64,000 nucleotides of DNA from contig NC_019878.2 in NCBI RefSeq assembly GCF_002234675.1, positions 1,981,922 to 2,045,921 of the forward strand, read 5' to 3'. Under the pieces are notes generated by a model. The model saw nothing but the letters and a program-made list of their open reading frames with translations, had not been told where the DNA came from and made no database searches. The position numbers and the translations under genes are program-made. The stretch is from Oryzias latipes. Lineage: Eukaryota > Chordata > Actinopteri > Beloniformes > Adrianichthyidae. Numbering within the stretch: position 1 is the first letter of the stretch; each line of letters starts with the position of its first letter. Of this stretch, positions 1 through 11,502 are shown one piece after another.

Positions 1-940
1 ACTTCTAATTGTTTTTCCCATGTTGTAGAAAAACTACCTTGTGCCCAGAACCATGCCCGCCCAAGGTGTTCCCGCTTTCTCAACCTGAGTCTGAATCTAC
101 ATCAGAAAGGAGGGAGAAAAGGTGTTCATCCGACCGTCAATATCATCAGCCTCTGCCGGAATTTTACTTTGTCAAAAAGAAAGAAGATGGTCTGAAGTCG
201 TGTATTGACTCCCGCAGTCTTAACGGTGTGACTGTGAAGTATTGTTATCCATTGGCTCTGGTTCCTGCAGCTCTGAAGCAGCTGTGGAGCAGCTTTGCAC
301 GGCTCGCTTCTTTACAAAGCTGGATTTGAGGAGTGCCTACAACCTCATTCGCAGACAAGCAGAGGATGAATGGAAGACCGCGTTTTCAACCACCTCAGTA
401 CATTATGAGTATCTGGCCAAGCCCTTTGGTCTCTGTAACGCCCCCTCTGTGTTCCAGGGGTTTGACAATGATGTCTTCCAGGACATGCTGTACAATTCAT
501 TGTCATCTACACTGATGACATCCTGGTTTACTCGGACACGTTGGAGGAGCATGTGGCGCATGTTTGCAGATGTTACAGCGGCTGATTCAGCATAACCTTT
601 ATGCTAAGAGAGAGAAATGTGAGATTCATACAACATCCATTTCTTTTCTGGGTTATGTGATCTGTGCATGGGGCATGGCGATGGACCAGCTTTAGCATAG
701 TGGCGGTTCCTCTCAGCTCCCTGCTAAAAGGTGCTCCCAAACGCAAGTTCTGGCAGCCACAGAGGCATTCCAGATGCTGAAACAGCACTTTACCCAGGCG
801 CCTATCCTCCATCACCCGGACCCAGCCATGCAGTTCATCATGCAGGTAGATGCCTCTAGCACAGGGCTAGGAGCTGTACTCTCTCAACGCCATGGTCAGC
901 CAGCCAAGGTGTTCCCGTGCGACTACTTCTCCCCGGCAGC
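1..940 (+). pseudogene. Ty3/gypsy pol fragment (reverse transcriptase and RNase H), decayed
   Basis: Three pieces in different frames match gypsy polymerase order. Bases ~150-300 give [10 protein letters not shown] and a CIDSRSLN block (RT finger region), ~305-515 give [13 protein letters not shown] and [13 protein letters not shown] (RT palm), and ~774-930 give [17 protein letters not shown] (start of RNase H). The frame changes near base 300 and again between ~590 and 774, and the YxDD region is disturbed, so no functional protein is possible. Its 5' side runs off the window and its 3' side is cut by the MITE at 941. Direct sequence reading plus family knowledge; the exact gypsy lineage is not resolved. 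Confidence 0.85.
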
Positions 941-1152
941 TTACCCCTTGTGCTATCTTAGATGACCCCACCCTTACACTGACGTGTTCTCCCTACCATG
1001 ATAAAGGTGGATAAAGGTGGAAAGATTTCATGTAATCCATGGACACCAGTGAAGATCACAAATCATTGAAGAAAAAAGGTTCAGCGCACTGTCTAGTGGG
1101 TCTAGATGACCCAATTCCCAATGTTAAAGTGCCTAGGATGGCACAAGGGTTA
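941..1152. mobile_element. piggyBac-type MITE, copy 1
   Basis: A 212-bp unit bounded by TTAC-CCCTTGTGCTATC and its inverted form GCACAAGGG-TTAC. Three other copies lie at 21616, 30468 and 51079; the best ends read TTAA-CCC...GGG-TTAA, which matches the TTAA target and CCC termini of piggyBac elements. No coding capacity. Family assignment is inference from the termini. Confidence 0.75.
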
Positions 1153-1582
1153 CAGCCGGCCTCCTGCATCCACTGCCCATACCGCAATCCACACATTGTA
1201 GTGGATTCTGTCACAGATCTACCCGGTTAGCTACTGACTGTAAAGACTGATGCCTCATGGGAGCAGCCCCTCCTTCTGTGTCAGAACAAAAATATTAGAA
1301 CGATACAGGCTTTTAAAATAGTCTCCAAAGACCGGAAAAGTTTACACAAATGTGGCAGGCTGTTTGTGAGAAAATACGTCTCAGGGAGGTTTTGAAAGTC
1401 GGTAAATAAACAGAGAAAGTCACAGAGTTTAGAGGATTGGACTGAAAAGACAACAGCAAACAATGAGAGTCACTGTAACACTCGACCTTCTTTTCTATCA
1501 AACAGATTGGTAACGGATAGAAATGTTTTCAACAATGCTCACATTGATAGATTAAATTTGTAGTGAAAAGGTGAGTTCAGAT
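1153..1582. other. Unassigned sequence
   Basis: No ORF, splice-site pair or repeat that I could recognise. The first ~80 bases may still be gypsy-derived. Confidence 0.5.
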
Positions 1583-1681
1583 CAGCGACATGCGGTCAGG
1601 TGAGGGAAGTGAGGCAGAGCTTCACCTGTCATAATTCTGATAAAATAGAAAAAGGTAAATGAGTAAATATTATTTTCCACT

Positions 1682-2260
1682 GATCTGTATGAGGGGCCGT
1701 ATAAGACATTATTTATTCTGAACCATTCACATTCATACATTCTTGCTCTCACAGTCATATATACTCTCTTTCGCATACATATATTCTCTTACGCATCCAT
1801 ATATTCTCTCTCTCACATTCATACATTCTTGCTCTCACAGTCATATATACTCTCTTTCGCATACATATATTCTCTTACGCATCCATATATTCTCTCTCTC
1901 ACATTCATACATTCTTGCTCTCACAGTCATATATACTCTCTTACGCATTCATATATTCTCACTTGCACATCCATATATTCTCTCTCTCGCATGCATATAT
2001 ATTACTTTACACATACATACATTCTCACTCTCATTGTCACTCTTAAAAAAGAATGTATGTATGTGAAAGACAAGTATATATGAACGTGTGAGGAAGAGTT
2101 TATATGTGTGTGTGAGAGAGGAGTATGCATGAAACGGAAGTTACTTTGCATGAAAAGGAAGGCACTTTGAATGAAAAGGAAGGCACTTTGAATGAAACGG
2201 AAGGCAGATGATTTCTCGTGCTCTGATTGGACGAGAGGCCGCCACCTCCCATTTTGAACA
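1682..2260 (+). repeat. Left arm of long inverted repeat
   Basis: Begins at ctgatctgtatgagg, contains the 86-bp satellite array and a block of aaaggaaggcactttga repeats, and ends at cattttgaaca. The reverse complement is at 7842-8487 at high identity. Beyond 2260 the homology is interrupted by the MITE and resumes weakly after 3516 (CACTGTAATCCCTA against CACTCTAAACCCTA in the other arm). Confidence 0.8.
1725..2035. repeat. 86-bp tandem array (left)
   Basis: The motif acattcatacattcttgc recurs at 1729, 1815 and 1901, a period of 86 bp. Each unit is itself made of shorter catatatt/ctctc modules. Three near-complete units are followed by diverged partial ones. ORFs here (for example 1743-2066) are artefacts of the repeat. 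Confidence 0.8.
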
Positions 2261-3516
2261 GACGCTAACATGAACCAATAAGAAGGCCATCGGAACCTTA
2301 AGAAATATTTTATCTTCACCTCAAGTGGTCACAAATCTGTCTGCATCTCTAGAGACACAAAGGAATGTCTCAAATACCAATAATGGTAATAGAAGTGCCA
2401 CCGAAACAGAAAATCCGTATCCACCTTATTCCTAGCCCCCATGAGCCTTTGCGTGAATTATGGGCGACACTTCCTGTAGACGCTGGAACACGCATTTACA
2501 TTAAAACAAATTCCTCTTGTTTTCGATCCATAACTACATATAAATGTGGGAAAACCAGCTGTCATTTCTTAAAAAAGGCAACGGTGAGGTGGAGATGAAA
2601 TATGTGTTAAGGTTCCGATGGCTGCAGGACCCCCGTGGCTACTTCTTGCCGGTTCGTTTTTTTTTAAAAATAAACTTTATTAACAATATCTTGCACATAC
2701 AAAATACCAAACACAAAACTCCACTTTGTGCAAAATACAATCTTCACGTTCGCCATGAGAATGAACAAAAAAACATAATGATAACCATGTAAAACAGGTT
2801 ATGCAAAAAGAAAACAAAAATAATAAGGCAAAGGAATCTGTTAAAGTTTCAGGAGAGACCATGTTTCAACTGTTCTGACAGCTTTTTTGTTAGTGGAAGA
2901 TTTAATACTGTTCACATACAAAACCATTTCTTTCTGAAAAACATAAAACACGGTTTTTTTGTTGGCATATTTACACTTGTGTATAAAGTATTTAGCCATA
3001 ATTATAAGTAAATTAACTACATATATTTTTTCTGCATTAAGTCTTTCTTGTGTAAAATATCCAAAAATAATATGCTCGTAAAATAATCTATAATCTTCAC
3101 ATAGATGAGTTCTTATAAAATGTATCACATCTTTCCAAAATAGTTGAGTGAAAGAGCAAAACCAAAAAAGATGAGGCACAGTTTCTGGTGAGGAATGACA
3201 GAATGAACAGTTTATGTCCAGATCTTTTTTAAACTTAGTAAAGAAATGTTTCACTGGATAAAATTTGTGAAGAATTTTGAAAGAAATTTCTCTGATTTTA
3301 TTGGTGATGAAATACTTTTGTGGCAGGGTCCAAACCTTTTCCCACTGAATTCTACATCCAAAGCTGTTCCAGTATGAGATAACATACGGTTTTGTGGCAA
3401 TCTCATTTTGAAACAGAGAACAGATACTTTGATTATTCCTGCTAGCTGAAAAACATACCTTTCCACACCACAAGTCTGTTAATTTGGGATTTCTTGCTTG
3501 TTCATGTTAGCGTCTG
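2259..3516. mobile_element. Palindromic TIR element, split by a LINE
   Basis: CAGACGCTAACATGAAC at 2259 is the exact reverse complement of GTTCATGTTAGCGTCTG at 3500-3516. Inner parts of the arms (ggccatcggaaccttaag at ~2285-2303 against its reverse complement at ~2610-2628) also pair. The element sits exactly where homology between the two long inverted-repeat arms breaks and resumes, which supports a clean insertion. Superfamily not assigned; no convincing target duplication. Confidence 0.55.
2656..3490 (-). mobile_element. 5'-truncated L1-like LINE, C-terminal ORF2
   Basis: On the minus strand a 210-residue ORF (3473 to 2841) carries the C-terminal L1-clade ORF2 region with a zinc-finger-like motif C-x2-C-x8-H-x4-C (CSFCHSSPETVPHLFWFC). 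It ends in an A-rich tail (T-run on the plus strand from ~2657). Flanks ttcttgccggttc (2643-2655) and ttcttgcttgttc (3491-3503) match at 11 of 13 bases and look like the target duplication. A relative of the same subfamily lies at 42665-43260. Confidence 0.8.
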
Positions 3517-4170
3517 CACTGTAATCCCTAGCGAGTTGACTGAACTTAAAAATTATTTTGTAACAGATTACGCAACAGTTAAGTTATATTATTAAAACTT
3601 TTAAGTTAACATTTATTAAAATTCATATTGTCAGTTGGCTTACATTTGTATTATTTCATATAAAAAATATTAAGATTCCTCAACTTATAAAAGAGAGATT
3701 ATTTACTTAAAGTTTTTAATATTTTCCAACTAAAAAACGCTTTAACTAACTATATTTTTATATTACTCAACTCATAAAATATGTAAAATTCACTCAAATG
3801 CTTTATAAATTCTCTAACTCATTAAATGTGTAGCATTGAAAATATTTAAAATTCTTCATCTTAAAATGTATTCTAAACAGAGATATTGATACTGCCCCAC
3901 TACATTTTAAAGGCTAACATTGATAAAAACCAACAAACGTGAAGGCCACACAATAGTGATTGCTTAATACACTTTTTTTAATTGCTCTTTAAAAAAAAGC
4001 ACAAATATCAAGAGGATGAAGAAACAATAAGTGCAATAAAACTGCATTATAAGAGTGCCACACAACATATTGACAAAAAGAGTTGGTTTTGTATTTTACG
4101 GCAGAAAAAGCAAATGATCACAACAAAACACATTAGTTACATAACACTTAAACCAACAAATATTCCATTC
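3517..4170. other. AT-rich sequence, no gene seen
   Basis: Rich in aagtta/ttataaa motifs; weakly similar in inverted orientation to 6870-7010, so probably the old inner part of the inverted-repeat arm. The plus-strand ORF at 3982-4263 has no recognisable domain and overlaps antisense the decayed gene; I do not support it. Confidence 0.4.
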
Positions 4171-6850
4171 TGGAAGACTCACTCAACGAAACATTCTTCA
4201 GCGTCAATAAATGTCCTTTCAGTGGTTTGCTGTCCTCAAGGCTCAAGACAGCATTCTGAATAAATATGAAGGCAAGTTCAAGTTTTTTGGGGTGCTGTAG
4301 GTCCAGAGCATAGATGTCCCCGAAGAGTTAGAAGAGATTAGTCAGCCAGATCTGTGGGACCACTGACGGCAGCATCCGGAGCGTCACCACGACAACTGAG
4401 AAGATACCCACAGAAGTGTCTGTGAGGTCTGGTATTCTGGAAAATACAAAACAAAAAACACAGATGAGTTCAGACCCTCAAAGATATTCATCACACTAAT
4501 GTACAAAACTGACATTCCTGCCATCTGTCAATAGGAATCTTTTCATGCTAACATTCTGTTAGCTTTTAATCAACTGGCTATGATGTTTTAAGGACCAACT
4601 CCAATTAAAATTGTGTTTTTAAAAAGTTCTTTAGCATTTTTCTGAAGGAGGACATTTATAAAATAATTTAAGACTAAAGCTTCATTTTTCTTTATTCAAA
4701 TAATGATGGATCAGGAGCAGAAAAGGTAAACGAAAAGGTTCCCACTCCTTCCAATCAGGAGTCCCTGATGTTCGCCTTTCATCTTCCGTCTCAGTTTTAA
4801 AACCATTTAAAAATATCACTCAGTTTACAAACTACAAACAATTGCCCTATTTATTATGTCACTCAATAAAATCTCAATCAATATTAAAGGATTAGTGAAA
4901 ACCATTGACAGGGAGTCGTGTGCACTTACTGTACAGGTCTTGAAGAAGTTGGAGGCATCTTCATGCAGATAAACAGGAAGTGCAAGGAGGACAAGTGCCC
5001 GTCTCATGTTCACGTCACGCTGGTCCTAAAAGAATAAAAAGAAATATCCATTACCTTTGAAGCAAATGCAGAGCAAACACTTCCAATATTTACTTAAGGA
5101 ACTTTAAGAAATAATAAAATGATACCTTTTCTAGATGTCTATTTCTAGTAAGAGGACAATACAGTGTTTATGTCATGATCCACCTCAGGTCAAAGACCCA
5201 AAGTCATTTGAAGGCAAGTTACACCGTGGCTTCTTACAGCTGTTTACAAATGATTTGTTATCCGTTTTTGAATTATGCACATTAGAAATTCACCTGGAGG
5301 TCATAAATCCTAACCAAGCTGGCCAGTTCCTGTCTGTTTTGGTGGACTTGGTCTCAGAAAAGGGCAGCTTTAAGTTACACAAACATGTAAAAACTGCACA
5401 ATTTCCTCTGACTGCATCTACTCTACATAAATCCATTTCAGATCTTGACAGATGAGTTTTCATGGTTTCAAATGATGGAATGGTGCTAATGCAACATCAT
5501 TTTATTATTGTAATATACTGTCATAAAGACATGACAATATTCCAAAGTGTCTCCACATACATGGCAGTGGAAACACTTTGGAATATTGGCTATGTAGTAC
5601 TGCAGTATTATATGTAGTACTGCATAGTGCCAAAGTAACAGAACACAACTTGCACCTCCATTCCATTGTGCCACCTTCAGCCTGCAATCTAAATATGTTT
5701 AGTTCAAATGTAAATAATTTCAGCTCTATTTAGACCTTTGGCTAGTTAAAATGTGCATAAATGTTTCCATGCTGCCGTATAAATCTAATAATGGTAATAG
5801 TTCAGGATGAATGTATTAAATAAGTATAAAACTCCCCCACTTGACGGCTCTTTTCTGGTGAAATGGTGACTTTCTGGTGAACTTTCTGAAGTTCAGTATC
5901 TGAAAAAGTCCAAAAGAGATTTTTCAATGTTAAAAAATGTTTCAATTATATTCTGATCAAAAAACATTTATTGCACTACACAACCTATTGCATTTTTTGT
6001 TTTTTTAAAATAGCTCTAGACAAATAACTGAGACAAGTTACCTCGCTGGCCTTGGCGTCTACCTGGAGGTGAAACACTGAACACTCTGTAGTTCGGTACC
6101 TGAACACAACACGAGCACGTTGATTAATTTATTTTTACAAAAACCTTTTTTATAACGGAGATCAGTGATTTATAAAAGCTTAAAGCTGCATTCAAAACCC
6201 AATGCTTCCATGTAGCAACCAGGCTTAAAACTGTTGGCGGTAGCTCCTCCCACACAACCGTTAGAGGCTTTGAGTGACATTTTTGGACAAATGTCCAGCA
6301 GCAAACTTTAGCCACAGACAGAGGCCTCCAACGCGAATTTCACACGCGGATCATGTTTAGTGTGATTGCAGCATAACAGATCATTTCTACCTCTGAAAAA
6401 AAAAAAACCTCATCACTGTCGTAACTTACGGGCAGAAATGCATTTTGGGTTTGGCTCGCCATACGTCTGCTATGACAAACTAATCATGTATACATTTCCA
6501 CATTAATCTCTAAAACAATCATAACACACATATGTTTAAACAACAGTAAACCACATTTACGGTAGTATAAGAGCATTTTTAAAGCATTCATTCAAAATAA
6601 ACCATGAACGATACTTACCAAATTAAATCAGGGCTGAAGACAAGACGGCACCATCAGCGATGAGGCGGATGGAAAAAAAACCCGAGGTTGGGGCGTCTTG
6701 AAGCGGGACGAAATCGCAACGCTTTGCAGAATAATAAAATGCTCGACTTTCAATTTCAAACGTCGCATACTCGCATTCGGCAAATCCAACATGGCCACCT
6801 GAGCTAACGTAGAGAAAACGAAAGACCCTCCCACCAGTACGTGATGACGT
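4170..6850 (-). pseudogene. Decayed intron-bearing copy of a fish SAMD3-like uncharacterised gene
   Basis: Minus-strand pieces in order: a CpG-rich leader ending at a donor (TTG|gtaagt, 6619); exon 6042-6099 with ag/gt borders (YRVFSVSPPGRRQGQR); exon from 5899 (TELQKVHQKVTISPEK), donor unclear; exon 4930-5025 (VNMRRALVLLALPVYLHED, donor gtaagt); and a last exon from 4436 with DTSVGIFSVV, then LFGDIYALDLQHPKKLELAF and FIQNAVLSLED. The ending of a 'nutritional' stretch ALPVYLxED followed by VGI and LFGxIYALxLxxP is the C-terminal pattern of the multi-copy fish proteins often labelled 'sterile alpha motif domain-containing protein 3-like'; their function is unknown. The last exon has a frame change and a stop before LFGDIY, and the middle of the protein is missing, so it is broken. 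It lies between the two inverted-repeat arms. Confidence 0.6.
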
Positions 6851-7020
6851 CATGACGCTACTTCACGGATCTTAAAATTTTTGAGTGCCAGATACAAATA
6901 AGCTTTAAAATATTTAGCACTGTTAAGTTAAATTTGAAAAAATCTTGATAGAGCTTAATACTTTATAGTTGAATCAACTACAAAATGACATTTAAGTTGT
7001 GTAACCTTAATAGTTATGAG

Positions 7021-7806
7021 CAGTGACGTGCAGTCAGGAGAGGCAGGTGAGGCTGTGCCTCACCTGTCATTATGGGAAGAAAAGAGAAAAAATAAATTCA
7101 ATTATTATATTTAATCAGTAATTTGTGCTTTGCAGTCTTTTTCCATGTAAATGTACCATTTTTGGGTGTTTTTCTTTTCAAAATCGCTGAATTTCCGTAT
7201 TTGCCGTTCAGATACTAAGAAGTGACGTGCGATGAGGCACCAGCCCGCTGAGCCTCACCTTGGATTGCGCAATACCTATGCAGTCAGATGGTACTGCTGT
7301 CTCTCTGTATGTCGGTTCAATCACTTGTACTATATGAGCTGAGTTTACATAATTTAGCAGATGTATTTGATGCACAGTGTTTGTTTTTATAAATAACTGT
7401 ATGTGAGGGACGTGTTTCTTGTGATGAGCGCTAAACGCCGGCAAAAAAGCCGCTGGGTGAGGCCAGCAGTTCTCGTGCCTCATGTTAGGGGGCGCCGGTG
7501 AGCCCTGAGATTATGACATTAAAAAACAATAGAATAAGTGACAGCAAGCGGCAAGTCATTTTCTTCAGAAGGAGCGGCGTATGGACTTTATTTACAAGTA
7601 AAGGTAAGATGATAATAATGTTTGTGCTTTTTTCTATGCTGCAGTTTGTATATGAAAAAAAACATGTTGAAATGATATTTTAAACAAAACACGTCAACTG
7701 TTGTCAATCAAATGGTGAATAAGTTACTCAGTATGGTTCATATGTTTGTAAATCTGACTGATGACGTCAGTGCCTCACCAGCCATTAACCTCACCGCACG
7801 TCACTG
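7021..7806. mobile_element. Non-autonomous hAT element with perfect 8-bp target duplication
   Basis: Starts CAGTGACGTGCAGTCAGG and ends CCGCACGTCACTG; the terminal 11 bases CAGTGACGTGC and GCACGTCACTG are exact inverted copies. gttatgag occurs immediately outside on both sides (7013-7020 and 7807-7814). Inside are several tgaggc/cctcacc pairs that can fold. No transposase ORF. It inserted into the right arm of the long inverted repeat. Confidence 0.9.
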
Positions 7807-7841
7807 GTTATGAGTCAGTACAAGTGATAGGGTTTAGAGTG

Positions 7842-8487
7842 TGTTCAAAATGGGAGGTGGCGGCCTCTCGTCCAATCAGAGCACGAGAAATCATCTGCCT
7901 TCCGTTTCATTCAAAGTGCCTTCCTTTTCATTCAAAGTGCCTTCCTTTTCATGCAAAGTAACTTCCGTTTCATGCATACTCCTCTCTCACACACACATAT
8001 AAACTCTTCCTCACACGTTCATATATACTTGTCTTTCACATACATACATTCTTTTTTAAGAGTGACAATGAGAGTGAGAATGTATGTATGTGTAAAGTAA
8101 TATATATGCATGCGAGAGAGAGAATATATGGATGTGCAAGTGAGAAAATATGAATGCGTAAGAGAATATATATGCATGCGAGAGAGAGAATATATGGATG
8201 TGCAAGTGAGAATATATGTATGCGAAAGAGAGTATATATGACTGTGAGAGCAAGAATGTATGAATGTGAGAGAGAGAATATATGGATGCGTAAGAGAATA
8301 TATGTATGCGAAAGAGAGTATATATGACTGTGAGAGCAAGAATGTATGAATGTGAGAGAGAGAATATATGGATGCGTAAGAGAATATATGTATGCGAAAG
8401 AGAGTATATATGACTGTGAGAGCAAGAATGTATGAATGTGAATGGTTCAGAATAAATAATGTCTTATACGGCCCCTCATAGATCTGT
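7842..8487 (-). repeat. Right arm of long inverted repeat, with 86-bp array
   Basis: Reverse complement of 1682-2260, running from tgttcaaaatgg to the ggcccctcatagatctgtg end. The satellite array (about 8036-8440) has more units than the left arm. The minus-strand ORFs of 208 and 129 codons are repeat artefacts. Confidence 0.8.
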
Positions 8488-9005
8488 GTTAAATATACAT
8501 TTTCTGTCAAATTAACACGTTTTACACAGTTTCTGAGGTTAAAAATCGCCGAATTTGAGTGTTGTGCGATCACAGATGGAGCGGAAACTCCTGGTGAGGC
8601 TCTTAAGCGCTGACGGCAGGACTCAATGTTAACAAAGGCGTGCACTGAAAACTCCGCTGCAGGCCCACAGAAAAAGCTTCAGGTGAGGCAAGCCTCACCA
8701 GCAGGGGGCAGACGTGAGACGTGACAGCTGCTTTGTAGCTACACTCCTGCTTCAGAAACAGACCAAGGATGTCTTTCTCCACTGAGAGGGAGACACTCAT
8801 ATAAACTTAAGGAAAATAAGTAAGACTTTTCCAACAGATCATAGAGCTGTTTGTGGAGATGGATCGGAGAATGGACTCAAAAAGTAAGGCCAAACATGTT
8901 TTTCAATGTTTGTTTTTTAAAAATAACTTGGGAATAAGTGGAAAAAATGTAAGTAAAATCCTTTATTTATAATCATTTTCACAGACAATATTTGATAACT
9001 GATTA
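8488..9005. other. hAT-like interior sequence
   Basis: Carries aaaatcgccgaattt, similar to aaaatcgctgaattt in the 7021 hAT (about 7182-7196), and a caggtgaggcaagcctcacc palindrome near 8678, the same motif style. Read as interior of the composite element. No coding sequence. Confidence 0.4.
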
Positions 9006-9019
9006 AAGCACTAGAATTT

Positions 9020-10978
9020 TTTTTTTTTAACTTGTTCTGTCCAACAGCTGAGCAAACAGATTAGAGCTGAAGGCTTTTTGTGTTGGACAGGTTTTACTAT
9101 CACAAAAAGAGGTTATATAGCTTTGAGAAACTAAAGTGTAGATTTGTATAAACCCCTTTTTGTCGTATTTTTTCTTTTATTTATTTGTTACATTTAGTGT
9201 GTGTGGGGAGGGAGAGGGGAAGAATGTGAGGGGGGGGGGGGTGGAAGAGAGTAAAAGGAAGAAAGGTGAAAAGGTTGGGGATCCAAGCACTGATTTAAAT
9301 AAGTTATTATTTTAAGCTGTAACAATTATAACAGATCTGCTGGAAAGACAAATATTACATCAAAGGTGAAAATCTGACACTAAGATGAGCGAAAAATATT
9401 TGTCCATCAATACACTGTGGGTAAGGAGGAGGGATGAAGCAGACAGGGAGCAGTGTGGCAGTGTGCACGTGCACGTGGGGGTGGAGATACATGCATGCTG
9501 CCGAAGTGAACCGTGTGTTCATAAGGGGAACCAGATCCTACCCAGCCAGACCAGCCAGACCAGGAGAGGGGAGGAGAGCCCCCCAGGCCAGGAGCCCCCC
9601 CAGCATCCGGACCCAGGCAGCCCGGGAGGGGGGGAAGAGGGGATCGCCCACCCCACCAGCCAGGCACAGAGAAGGCATTGGGGGGGCCCCCACAGAGGCA
9701 TAAGCGAACCCAGTGTCCGGCCCCTGGGCCACAGGACAGGAGCGCTTAGCCGTACCAGGCGGCAGCCATGGGGGCCACCGGGCGCTGGACACCGAGACAA
9801 GGGCCAAGGACGAAGCCAGGGCCCCCAGAAACCATGAGCCGCCCACCACCCGACCGGCGCCCCGTCTCCGCAAGCCAGCCCAGGCACGCGACCCGAGTAA
9901 CCCAGGGATCGCCACGCACCCACAGCCACCCCCCATAACCCTACAACCCTACACACTACAACCCCCCCCCCCCGCCATAACATCTGAGCCCCCCTCCCCA
10001 ACCCTCTCAGTGCCCTCCTCTCTCTGTGATGGGGAGGGAAAGCCCCAGAGGGTCCCAGTGAGCCAGCCCCCAGGTCCGTCCCACCCATGCACTCACGCAC
10101 ACATACTCACAATCATCTGGTTACCCTCCCCTCCCCCCGCCGCCACGCAGTAACCCCCCACCAGCCGGCCGACCCCCAGCGCTGTATGCCCGACCATTCC
10201 CGCAGCCGACAGGCCACCCATAAGCCCGGCCGCCCCGTGAGGACCAGGCGGGTGAAGACCGGCCGACCCCACCCATGTATGGAAGTGTGGGAGTGCTGTG
10301 TGTGTGCTGCAGGTAAAATAGGAGGTCTCCAGTGTGGGGGGCCCCACCGCTGCCAAGCCGCAGAGCCCCCCACTCCGAGGTCCCTCTGTGAATGGTGTGT
10401 ATTTGCTGTGTGTGCTGCTAGCATGCAGTGTGTGTGTCTAAAGTGGAAGTTAAAATTGTGGAGGGGGCCAGCGAAAGGTGAGCACGGATGTTTCACCGTG
10501 CCCCCCCCCCCCCCCCCCCCCCCCACCAGACCCTCCCCACAAGGCCTTAGATGAATCAGAGTGTCTAATATGCAAATAAAAAGCGGGGTGGAGGGCGGGT
10601 GCCAACGCAAACCCAGAGAGGGGCATCCCCAGTGAGCCCCGCCAGCATATCCCTCCCATCCAGTTCCCGGAGCCCTATGTGCCTGTGTGCAATATTTGTT
10701 TGGGTGAGAGCGGGGAGGAGCAGGCGGATGGGCACAACCGGGGGAGAAGGCTCCCCCGAGCGACCGGCCCCCCAGCCGGCTGCGGTAGTCGCCCCCCCTC
10801 CCAGAGAGGCCAGGCAGCCAGGAAGCGGCACCCAGCCGCAGTTGGAGGCCAGAGCCTCGTGGCGCCGAGAGACAGCCAGCAAGGACGGGTCCCGGTGCCA
10901 GAACGGAGGGGCAGGGGGTCCAGCCCCACCATTCATACCCCCTGGCCTCCTTAAGGACTAGCACACCGCCCCCCCAGC

Positions 10979-11009
<31 letters not shown>

Positions 11010-11502
11010 AAAAAAAAAAAACAGAAAAAAACTAACCCCAAAATAAATTAAATAATAATAGTAGAATAAATAATAATAATAATAATAATAAAATAAACCC
11101 ACCCAAGTGAACCCCTTAACCCTTGCTGTGAATGCGGCGTCGACCCCGACGGGCCAGGCCACGCGCCAACTACCGGCCACGGTAGACGACCCCAGGCCCC
11201 AGAACCCCAAGCCCCCCCCCCCCCCCCCCCCCCAGGCCCCCGCCACGGCGACCAGCCACCCAGCACGGCACCTGGCCGCCGTTCCCGGTCAGCCGCACTG
11301 CCTACCCCGCGCCCAGAAGGCACCCGCCCAGGAACCCCTGCCAAGTTGCCGGCAGAGTGCGCGCCCCCACCACCACCCCACCCGGGCAACCAGAGCCCCG
11401 AGCCGGGAGAACGGCAGGCCCGGCAGAACCCACCCCCCCAAACCTACCCCGGCCCACCCAACCAGCAAGGACCCGGCTCAACCCATCACCATCCCACCCC
11501 TA
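9020..11502 (-). other. GC-rich 3' untranslated region of the L1 element
   Basis: After the ORF2 stop at ~11503 the element continues for 2.5 kb with no credible gene. From ~9440 it is very C-rich on the plus strand (G-rich in the transcript), with long C runs at ~10500-10524, ~10979-10999 and ~11213-11233, an A-run at 11000 and an (aat)n tract at ~11060. The last ~120 bases (ending tgtccaacagctgagcaaac on the plus strand at ~9040) recur at ~28750 in the second copy. The long ORFs in this stretch on both strands are compositional artefacts. Confidence 0.7.

Noticed and set aside
5135-5455. 106-codon plus-strand ORF (HLEVINPNQAGQFLSVLVDL)
   Set aside because: Lies antisense within an intron of the decayed minus-strand gene, and no family is recognised; cannot be supported as a gene.
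8019-8645. 208-codon minus-strand ORF
   Set aside because: Translation of the 86-bp satellite array.
10113-11246. 377-codon minus-strand ORF and several others in the GC-rich block
   Set aside because: Low-complexity translation of C/G runs in an L1 3' region, with poly-Gly and poly-Tyr stretches; no domain.
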